From Planctomycetota bacterium (GTDB taxonomy: Bacteria; Planctomycetota; Planctomycetia; Pirellulales; Lacipirellulaceae), in the NCBI GenBank assembly GCA_029259975.1, contig JAJDEE010000451.1, forward strand, positions 1-5,430: a stretch of DNA of 5,430 bases. Reading direction: 5' to 3'. Under the pieces are notes generated by a model. The model was not told the origin of the DNA, did no database searches, and saw nothing but the letters and a program-made list of their open reading frames with translations. Within the stretch, counting starts at the first letter, position 1. Each line of letters starts with the position of its first letter. A program made the position numbers and the translations under genes. Positions 1 to 4,779 of the stretch are shown piece after piece.

Positions 1-736
1 GGTAACAGGGCCAACCGGTTCTGGAAAAAGTACGACGATGTACGCGGTGCTTTCTAAATTAAACTCGGTGAGTCGGAATATTGTGACGGTTGAAGATCCG
101 GTCGAGTACCGTATTCCAGGAATCAACCAAGTAGCCGCTGACAGCGAGCACGGACTCGGTTTTGCTAACGCGCTAAAGTACATTATGCGTCAAGATCCCG
201 ATGTAATCATGCTCTGCGAAATCCGCGACCACGAAACTGCTACGACCGCGGTTCAAGCGGCGCTGACAGGGCACTTGCTGATCAGCACACTGCACACCAA
301 CGATGCCGTAGGAGCGGTGGCTAGGCTAAGCGACCTGGGAATCGATTGTTTTAAGACAGGTGGTGCGTTGTTAGGGGCGGTTGCTCAACGCTTATTGCGT
401 TCGATTTGTCCACATTGCAAGGAACCGGTCGATCCAAATCAACATTTTCTTAGTGCGTTACAACATGAAATCGAAATTCCTGAAGACGCAATATTTTACG
501 CAGGTCGTGGTTGCAAGAAGTGCCTTGGTAGCGGGTATTTGGGAAGGATCCCCATCTACGAAGTGTTTGTAATCACGCCGATGGTAGCGCAGGCGATCGA
601 GAAGGGTCTGCCGACGACCAAGCTGCGTGAAATCGCAATTTCCGAAGGATTGGTCGAGTTAGCGACAGCCGGTATGGAGCAAGTGATCGCAGGTAAGACC
701 ACCATCGAAGAAGTATTCTACAAAGTCTCAGGCTAA
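1..736 (+). CDS. gspE: GspE/PilB-type assembly ATPase, 5'-truncated by window edge
   Basis: This is the C-terminal half (244 codons) of the secretion/pilus assembly ATPase, a cytoplasmic hexamer that powers pseudopilin extrusion through GspF. The reading frame is open from base 2, so the ATG at 38 is an internal methionine just after Walker A. Counting from base 2, Walker A (GPTGSGKST) is at residues 3-11 and the Asp box (EDPVEY) starts at 31. The Walker B region (DPDVIMLCEIRD) is at 65-76 and the His box (TGHLLISTLHTND) starts at 89. Two CxxC pairs (C136/C139 and C171/C174) form the tetracysteine zinc site typical of GspE and PilB. The C-terminal part looks complete. Cys72 replaces the usual glycine just before the Walker B glutamate. 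The N-terminal domains lie upstream of the window. GspE versus PilB cannot be separated on this fragment, but the family assignment is secure. The gspF start follows after 12 nt. Confidence 0.96.
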   Translation, partial: VTGPTGSGKSTTMYAVLSKLNSVSRNIVTVEDPVEYRIPGINQVAADSEHGLGFANALKYIMRQDPDVIMLCEIRDHETATTAVQAALTGHLLISTLHTNDAVGAVARLSDLGIDCFKTGGALLGAVAQRLLRSICPHCKEPVDPNQHFLSALQHEIEIPEDAIFYAGRGCKKCLGSGYLGRIPIYEVFVITPMVAQAIEKGLPTTKLREIAISEGLVELATAGMEQVIAGKTTIEEVFYKVSG

Positions 737-737
737 C

Positions 738-741
738 GGAG
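738..741 (+). promoter_or_regulatory. Ribosome binding site (GGAG) of the gspF-like gene
   Basis: GGAG lies 7 nt before the ATG at 749 and overlaps the end of the short gap after the ATPase stop codon. It is one of only two convincing in-frame SD sequences in the window and supports the start at 749. Confidence 0.7.
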
Positions 742-748
742 CAAAATC

Positions 749-1921
749 ATGGCGCGCAGAAAAAGATTTGCCGTGGCTGCTCCTGTAGCTACTAAAAACA
801 CGGCGGCGGTTCAGACTAAGAATGCAGGCGGATTAGGCCAGTTATGGGCGACTTTAACTAGGCCTCGCAACGCCAGTGTCAGTAACCAGCTGAAGCCTCA
901 AGAGCTTACGTTTATTCTGAGCAACCTATCGACTTTGGTCGGAAATGGTGTGCCACTGCCAAAGGCACTTGCAACGTTGGCCAAGGAAGATACTTTGGCA
1001 AAGCATCGAGGCCTGCTGGAAGGCCTAAGGCGCAAAGTCGAGTCTGGAATGCCGTTTAGCACGGCGATTAAGCAATCGGATGTTGTCGACAGTTTGACAA
1101 TCAATCAAATTCGGCTAGGCGAACGCTCAGGTACGCTTTCCGACACTTTGAAAAAGCTCTCCACAAGTCGCAATAAAACTGCTGAGCTGCGTAAAGACGT
1201 GATTAGAAAGTTGTCTTACCCGGGGCTGCTTATAGTAGTTGGTAGTGGTTTGATCACCTTCTTGTTGATCTACGTAGTCCCGGTCTTTCAAGAGACCTAC
1301 GACGACGCGGGCGTCCCGCTTCCGTTCATTACGCAACTGCTAATCACCGTTGGTTCATTTGCAAAGCATTATGGTTGGATGATCACTGCTGCTGTTATTT
1401 TGACGGTGGCAGCAATTAAACAGCTGCGTAAACGCGAGGATTTTGCCTTACGCATGGATCACATTTTGCTCAAGATGCCGCTGATGGGGACTTGGCTGCG
1501 AGATATGGCTGTTTTACAGTTGATGGAGGTTCTACAGAATCTCATGGAAGCTGGTTACACGTTGGCTGAGGCGTTACGAGAGACGGCCGACTCTGTGGGA
1601 AATCGCTTCGTTCAGAAAGGTGTCCGCGAGCTACAAGCTGCTGTTCAGCGAGGCGAAAAATTCAGTCGCGAGCTAGAACGCCACGAGGAGATGTTCCCAC
1701 CGATTGTGAATCAGCTTGTCATCGTCGGAGAAAGCACGGGGCAACTAACAAGAGCGACCAACGACATCTGTGATTATTTGCGAAAAGAGATCGAACGTAA
1801 GACGAGCATGATGGTTGGTGCGCTTGAGCCGATTCTAACAATATCACTGGCGGCAGCGATTGCCGTCGTATTACTTGCCATCTATCTCCCCATGTTCGAC
1901 ATGGTTGGAACAGTTTCCTAA
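749..1921 (+). CDS. gspF: GspF/PilC-type inner-membrane platform protein
   Basis: This 390-residue protein, a normal length for the family, is the polytopic inner-membrane platform that couples the ATPase to pseudopilin insertion. It has a basic, Ala/Thr-rich cytoplasmic N-terminus (1-50). Two T2SSF repeats follow at about 52-175 and 253-378, each with the family signature (GERSG at 124-128, GESTGQL at 327-333). Hydrophobic membrane segments are visible at about 158-180, 209-224 and 361-382, the usual three-helix layout. The start at 749 has a good SD, and the 12-nt gap to the ATPase gene implies co-transcription. The next gene begins 7 nt after the stop. No truncation or missing motif is seen. 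The same family is called PilC in type IV pilus systems, and the sequence alone does not decide between the two names. Confidence 0.96.
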   Translation: MARRKRFAVAAPVATKNTAAVQTKNAGGLGQLWATLTRPRNASVSNQLKPQELTFILSNLSTLVGNGVPLPKALATLAKEDTLAKHRGLLEGLRRKVESGMPFSTAIKQSDVVDSLTINQIRLGERSGTLSDTLKKLSTSRNKTAELRKDVIRKLSYPGLLIVVGSGLITFLLIYVVPVFQETYDDAGVPLPFITQLLITVGSFAKHYGWMITAAVILTVAAIKQLRKREDFALRMDHILLKMPLMGTWLRDMAVLQLMEVLQNLMEAGYTLAEALRETADSVGNRFVQKGVRELQAAVQRGEKFSRELERHEEMFPPIVNQLVIVGESTGQLTRATNDICDYLRKEIERKTSMMVGALEPILTISLAAAIAVVLLAIYLPMFDMVGTVS

Positions 1922-1928
1922 GAGAACA

Positions 1929-2258
1929 ATGACCTACAACACCCACAGGTTTGGATTTTCGCTGCTGGAGATGATTGCCGTTATTGCCATTTTAGGTATT
2001 TTGGCGACGATTATCTTGCCACGAGCGTCTAGTGGTAATGATGCCGCGAAAGTAGCTGCCTGTCACGTTTACAAGGGCGATATTGAGATTCAGGCCGAGT
2101 TATGGAATCACAATACTGGCTCATGGCCAGCAGCGGATCTGGCGTCTATTGGGGCAGATGCAAACTACTTTCCAGAAGGGCTGCCTACATGCCCTGTGGA
2201 CGGAACTACCTATACAATTGATACTTCGACTGGGCTAGTGATAGGGCATAGTCACTAG
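1929..2258 (+). CDS. Short GspG-like (pseudo)prepilin, two-cysteine form
   Basis: This 109-residue prepilin has a class III signal: leader of 9 residues, cleavage expected after Gly9, then FSLLE with Glu14 at +5 and a hydrophobic helix to about residue 30. Prepilin peptidase would cleave and methylate it, giving a 100-residue mature subunit that polymerises through the helix. The small soluble domain contains Cys45 and Cys88, which could form a disulfide. It ends with a CPVDG...YTID...GHSH pattern that I recall from planctomycete pseudopilins. I chose ATG 1929 because an upstream in-frame start at 1860 lies inside the gspF-like gene and would put 32 residues before the cleavage site. The SD is weak (AAGAGA, 1920-1925), so coupling to the gspF-like gene is likely. 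It is about 48% identical without gaps (46 of 95 mature residues by hand) to the next prepilin. It may be the major subunit or one of a pair. Confidence 0.9.
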   Translation: MTYNTHRFGFSLLEMIAVIAILGILATIILPRASSGNDAAKVAACHVYKGDIEIQAELWNHNTGSWPAADLASIGADANYFPEGLPTCPVDGTTYTIDTSTGLVIGHSH

Positions 2259-2263
2259 TTCAG

Positions 2264-2291
2264 AGGAAATCCAAAAGATTATGGATTTTTT
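2264..2291 (+). repeat. Inverted repeat / possible RNA hairpin after first prepilin gene
   Basis: AAATCC at 2267-2272 pairs with GGATTT at 2283-2288 around a 10-nt loop. As RNA the stem can grow to nine pairs (2264-2272 with 2283-2291) through one A-U and two G-U pairs, so the T6 run is part of the stem. It lies 5 nt after the stop codon at 2256-2258. It is AT-rich and has no free U-tract, so it is at best a weak terminator or attenuator, or an mRNA-stabilising element between the two prepilin cistrons. Confidence 0.35.
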
Positions 2292-2334
2292 CGATGTGGC
2301 GCTTTTCGTAACCTACGTTTGATTAAGAAACCAA

Positions 2335-2369
2335 GGGCCTTGAGTATTGGCCTCAGCGAAAAATGCTGA
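2335..2369 (+). other. Two small potential hairpins in the leader of the second prepilin gene
   Basis: GGCC at 2336-2339 can pair with GGCC at 2349-2352 (plus a G-U pair, 2335 with 2353) around a 9-nt loop. TCAGC at 2353-2357 can pair with GCTGA at 2365-2369 around a 7-nt loop. The stems are short and share position 2353. The rest of the 144-nt gap (2259-2402) holds the 2264-2291 hairpin and the SD, with no convincing promoter and no further gene. Confidence 0.2.
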
Positions 2370-2387
2370 ATATCCCTTATTGTGACC

Positions 2388-2393
2388 AAGGAG
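2388..2393 (+). promoter_or_regulatory. Strong ribosome binding site (AAGGAG) of the second prepilin gene
   Basis: AAGGAG stands 9 nt before ATG 2403 and is the strongest in-frame SD in the window. It fixes the start at 2403 and argues against the GTG at 2382, which lies upstream of it. CCTT at 2375-2378 could pair with its first four bases, a weak possible occlusion. Confidence 0.75.
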
Positions 2394-2402
2394 AACCTAA
2401 CT

Positions 2403-2726
2403 ATGAAGACTCGCAAAAGTAACAAGAAGGGCGGCTTCTCGCTGCTCGAGTTACTGGCTGTGGTGACGATTTTGGGCATCATTGCCGCAATCATCGTTCC
2501 ACGCGTCACTGTATCCAGTGACAACGCTAAGACAAAAGTAGCGGCCCATCACAAAGCCACGATCAACTCTGCTGTCGAGCGTTATTACGTCAACACGGGT
2601 GGCTGGCCAGCCAACGATCTGACTGACATCGGTGCAGACGTGAATTATTTCCCGGACGGAATTCCAGCCAATCCGATTGATGCTTCGGCCTATACGTTGA
2701 ACGCAACCACCCATCGAGTCAACTAG
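2403..2726 (+). CDS. Short GspG-like (pseudo)prepilin, cysteine-free paralogue
   Basis: This 107-residue prepilin has a very basic leader (K/R at 2, 4, 5, 8 and 9). Cleavage is expected after Gly11, followed by FSLLE with Glu16 at +5 and a hydrophobic helix to about residue 32. The mature chain is 96 residues and aligns without gaps to the preceding prepilin, sharing the GWP, IGAD, NYFP and YT blocks. Both cysteines of the paralogue are replaced (Ala47 and Asn90), and the terminal IGHSH is reduced to a single Asn. The start at 2403 is set by an ideal SD. The 144-nt leader and strong SD make this the best candidate for the abundant major subunit (inference). The tandem arrangement indicates gene duplication followed by divergence. 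The next gene starts 19 nt after the stop. Confidence 0.92.
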   Translation: MKTRKSNKKGGFSLLELLAVVTILGIIAAIIVPRVTVSSDNAKTKVAAHHKATINSAVERYYVNTGGWPANDLTDIGADVNYFPDGIPANPIDASAYTLNATTHRVN

Positions 2727-2745
2727 AATTGAGACGAAAGTCCTC

Positions 2746-3240
2746 ATGGACACCTACTCAATCAGGACACCGCACTTGGCCTGTCGCGAACCTTTGCGGC
2801 GGGCCATGAGTCTTTTAGAGCTAGCCATTGTGGTAGCAATTCTCGGGTTGCTGACTGTTGCCTCTGTTACGCGTTACGGACATAATTCTCTCGGTAATGG
2901 CGGAGCCGAAGGGTTCGCTCGTAAGTTGGCTCTTTCGCTTAACCACGCTCGCCGCAGCACTATTTCAACTGGCGATAACCATTTTCTGCAGATGACCGGT
3001 ACAGGGGGAAGCGTCACTAGCTATGCTTTGATACGACGGGCAAGTGGAGGTGACGTTCAGGTTGACGAAACACGCACAGTACCACAGAACGTGACAGTTA
3101 CCTCAGCAAGTACGGCTCTGGAGTACGATTTTGAAGGATCGGCTCTGAGTTCGTATAGCATCACCGTTTCTGGGCCAGATCGCAACTGGAGTGTTACGGT
3201 CGTTATGCTGACAGGGGCTGTGCAGGTAGCCGAGTTTTAA
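2746..3240 (+). CDS. GspH/FimT-like minor prepilin
   Basis: This 164-residue minor pseudopilin is likely part of the fibre-initiating tip. The leader is long (20 residues) and ends LRRA, so cleavage is expected after Ala20 instead of the usual glycine. The mature chain starts MSLLE with Glu25 at +5, followed by a hydrophobic helix to about 40. After the helix come the GspH/FimT-like LALSLNHARR segment (61-70), then a beta-rich domain ending in RNWSV and LTGAVQV. The ATG at 2806 encodes the +1 residue itself and would remove the leader, so 2746 is preferred despite a weak SD (GAGAC about 10 nt upstream). It sits 19 nt after the cysteine-free prepilin. Its stop codon is built into an inverted repeat that continues into the following gap. 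Class assignment to GspH rests on the helix-proximal Ala-Arg segment and is fairly, not fully, certain. Confidence 0.88.
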   Translation: MDTYSIRTPHLACREPLRRAMSLLELAIVVAILGLLTVASVTRYGHNSLGNGGAEGFARKLALSLNHARRSTISTGDNHFLQMTGTGGSVTSYALIRRASGGDVQVDETRTVPQNVTVTSASTALEYDFEGSALSSYSITVSGPDRNWSVTVVMLTGAVQVAEF

Positions 3241-3265
3241 ACAGATTGTGCAGTATAATCTGTTT
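3239..3265 (+). promoter_or_regulatory. 9-bp perfect inverted repeat covering a consensus -10 box (TATAAT)
   Basis: AAACAGATT (3239-3247) and AATCTGTTT (3257-3265) are exact reverse complements around a 9-nt spacer. The left arm includes the last two bases of the GspH-like stop codon. TATAAT at 3254-3259 is a perfect sigma-70 -10 hexamer overlapping the right arm, but 16-18 nt upstream there is no good -35 (CGAGTT at 3231-3236). As DNA this could be an operator over a promoter for the downstream minor prepilin genes. As RNA it is a stable hairpin at the 3' end of the upstream cistron. There is no U-tract, so a rho-independent terminator is unlikely. Confidence 0.45.
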
Positions 3266-3331
3266 GGTTCGCTCATCGGTCTTCTTCCGACTTCTACTTG
3301 CGTGCCTCTTCTGTAAGCTACCTTTACGTAG

Positions 3332-3356
3332 GAAACTGCGCCAAGAGTGCAGTTTT
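3332..3356 (+). repeat. Second inverted repeat in the GspH-GspI gap, possible 5'-UTR hairpin
   Basis: AAACTGC (3333-3339) and GCAGTTT (3349-3355) are exact reverse complements around a 9-nt loop, with one extra G-U pair possible (3332 with 3356). It lies 38 nt before the GspI-like ATG. The downstream segments GTCAG (3357-3361) and CTGAC (3378-3382) could also pair, bringing structure next to the weak SD at 3380-3385. The T4 run is mostly within the stem, so a terminator is not well supported. The rest of the 153-nt gap (3241-3393) shows no gene. Confidence 0.35.
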
Positions 3357-3393
3357 GTCAGGTGTACGTGCGTTTTTCTGACGAGCGATTCAG

Positions 3394-3852
3394 ATGAAAC
3401 ATCAGCGAGGAACAGGAAGACGCATAAAGCAGCACAGTGGGTTCTCGTTGCTAGAGATGCTCGCAGCTGCGGCTTTGGTGACCGGAACTGTGGTGCCTGC
3501 GCTAGCAGTGATTCGTGATTCCATGGCAAAGAGTCGCGACTTGCATCAGCAACAATTATTGGGGAATTATGCGGTTCGTATCCTGGAAGAACAAACAGCC
3601 TATGCCGCTACCAACTGGACTAACGAGACGATAACTGGGAGTTTCTCAGCTGATGGACATGGGAGTATCCGCTATACCTTGACTAAATCGGATGCACCTG
3701 CTGACGGGGGCTTAGTTAGTCAACTCATGAATATTGTTGTGACCGTGTACGACGATGCTGATGGCGATTCGACGCTAGACGTCAGCGAAATTCAAGAGAC
3801 GTATCGAACCAAGGTAGCGAAACTCAATACTTACGAAAATGAAGAACAGTAG
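3394..3852 (+). CDS. GspI-like minor prepilin with an EF-hand-like calcium loop
   Basis: This 152-residue minor prepilin has a basic 16-residue leader (K/R at 2, 5, 9, 10 and 12). Cleavage is expected after Gly16, followed by FSLLE with Glu21 at +5 and an Ala/Val-rich helix to about 40. A GspI-like helical segment with ILEEQTAYA (63-71) follows, then a beta-rich domain. Residues 121-132 read D-A-D-G-D-S-T-L-D-V-S-E, with D at 1, 3 and 5, Leu at 8 and Glu at 12, as in EF-hand and dockerin loops. Calcium binding by pseudopilins is established for GspG and GspK; here it is inferred. The start at 3394 has only a weak SD (GACGAG, 3380-3385). It is preceded by the 153-nt structured gap and overlaps the next gene by 14 nt, which suggests translational coupling. 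Position before the GspJ-like gene supports the GspI assignment. Confidence 0.87.
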   Translation: MKHQRGTGRRIKQHSGFSLLEMLAAAALVTGTVVPALAVIRDSMAKSRDLHQQQLLGNYAVRILEEQTAYAATNWTNETITGSFSADGHGSIRYTLTKSDAPADGGLVSQLMNIVVTVYDDADGDSTLDVSEIQETYRTKVAKLNTYENEEQ

Positions 3853-4363
3853 AAAAACAACGCGAATCGGATTTACACTACTCGAGCTTATTGTCTCGAC
3901 CGCGATGCTCGCGGCATTGACGACTTCGTGCATGGTGATCGTACGCACGTCGCACACGGCTTGGCATCGCCACGAAGACGACCACGCACTCCGACGTTCG
4001 GGTTTGGCTGTACTTGAGCACATAGTTAGACAGACTCGGCAAGCTACTGCTGTGTCAGCAATATCATTGGCCGCAGACAACTCTGGGTCGCTCTCAATAC
4101 TCGACATCAATGGGAACATTCTGGTGTGGGAACATGACGCCAGCACTAAAGAAGTGCTCTATGGAATCACTACGGCAACAAATGTGCTGGCGACGGGTGT
4201 CCAAGAGCTTAGTTTCACTGGATTCAAGGTAGATGGAACAACGGCAACAACTCAGACCGATATCATTCACCTTGTGCAGTGTACGGCTAAGGTGAATCTA
4301 ACGCGGCCCGCAGGGCCCCAAGCTGTCGTTACCTCTAGTCGGGCATGGTTGCGAGCATGGTAA
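3839..4363 (+). CDS. GspJ/PilW-like minor prepilin
   Basis: This 174-residue minor prepilin has an 11-residue basic leader, cleavage expected after Gly11, then FTLLE with Glu16 at +5 and a hydrophobic helix to about 36. Residues 50-70 (ALRRSGLAVLEHIVRQTRQA) are the arginine-rich amphipathic extension typical of GspJ/PilW. Residues 116-153 (VLATGVQELSFTGF, then IIHLVQCTAKV) match the usual beta-domain pattern of the family. In known systems GspI, GspJ and GspK form the tip complex that starts fibre assembly. The ATG at 3839 lies within the end of the GspI-like gene (14-nt overlap), with no good SD, so translation is probably coupled. Its 3' end overlaps the annotated start of the next gene. 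Length is on the short side for GspJ, but the helix and C-terminal pattern are intact. Confidence 0.88.
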   Translation: MKNSRKTTRIGFTLLELIVSTAMLAALTTSCMVIVRTSHTAWHRHEDDHALRRSGLAVLEHIVRQTRQATAVSAISLAADNSGSLSILDINGNILVWEHDASTKEVLYGITTATNVLATGVQELSFTGFKVDGTTATTQTDIIHLVQCTAKVNLTRPAGPQAVVTSSRAWLRAW

Positions 4364-4755
4364 TTCCAAGGACAAAACAATGCAGCAAGAACAATCAAGT
4401 CTCAAGGCGGAAGCTGCGCCGTGGCGCTGCACTGCTATTTAGTATGTTCATCATCGCATTTATGACACTGATGGTGATAAATGTTTTGGACACCACGATG
4501 CTAGAAATGTCGGCCTTGCGGAATGGTATGGACTACGAGCGGGCGTTGTTTCTTGCGAATGCAGGTGTTCACGAGGCAGCGGCGCAACTCGAAGCAAATA
4601 GCTCTTGGACAGGAACGATCACCGATGGGGCATATCCGGGCGACGACACCTATCAAGCGACAGCAGTTAGCGGCGTGAAGTACAAGGTTAATGTCACTTC
4701 GATTGGTGTCGCGGGTGAAGTAACACGAACGATTCAAGCCGTTATCGAACTATAA
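4345..4755 (+). CDS. Short PilX/GspK-like minor pseudopilin, start uncertain
   Basis: This protein of up to 136 residues carries a basic stretch RRKLRRG (21-27), then AALLF and a hydrophobic helix to about 48. Cleavage after Gly27 would put Phe32 at +5 instead of Glu, as in GspK, which lacks the conserved glutamate. The following segment, with LEMSALRN and YERALFLANAGVHEAAAQLE, matches the PilX N-terminal domain pattern. The chain is far shorter than GspK (about 300 residues) and lacks its large inserted domain. ATG 4345 overlaps the GspJ-like gene by 19 nt and ATG 4357 by 7 nt; neither has an SD. A well-spaced AAGGA (4368-4372) serves ATG 4380 in another frame, which joins this frame if one base is removed near 4404. 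The true start is therefore open. The role as fibre-tip component is inferred from position and family. Confidence 0.78.
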   Translation: MVASMVIPRTKQCSKNNQVSRRKLRRGAALLFSMFIIAFMTLMVINVLDTTMLEMSALRNGMDYERALFLANAGVHEAAAQLEANSSWTGTITDGAYPGDDTYQATAVSGVKYKVNVTSIGVAGEVTRTIQAVIEL

Positions 4756-4779
4756 AATTTATTCCGCGAGATAATTACC

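Noticed and set aside
38..736. ATG 38 as the start of the ATPase gene
   Set aside because: The frame is open back to base 2 and encodes the Walker A motif just upstream, so this ATG is internal.
1860..1928. Upstream in-frame start for the first prepilin
   Set aside because: It lies inside the gspF-like gene and would add 23 residues before the normal short leader; ATG 1929 gives a standard class III signal.
2264..2291. Rho-independent terminator after the first prepilin
   Set aside because: The stem is AT-rich, the T-run belongs to the stem, and no free U-tract follows; kept only as a possible hairpin.
2319..2347. Possible promoter TTGATT-N17-GAGTAT before the second prepilin
   Set aside because: The -10 matches consensus at only three of six positions; not distinguishable from chance.
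2382..2402. GTG 2382 as start of the second prepilin
   Set aside because: The AAGGAG SD lies downstream of it and is ideally spaced for ATG 2403.
3246..3518. TTG-initiated open frame across the GspH-GspI gap
   Set aside because: No SD, no family resemblance, and it runs over the GspI-like N-terminus in another frame.
3203..3529. Antisense open frame over the same gap
   Set aside because: Overlaps both flanking prepilin genes on the opposite strand, with no recognisable domain.
3775..4146. Antisense open frame opposite the GspI/GspJ-like junction
   Set aside because: Mirror of well-supported prepilin genes; Ser/Val-rich composition typical of a shadow frame.
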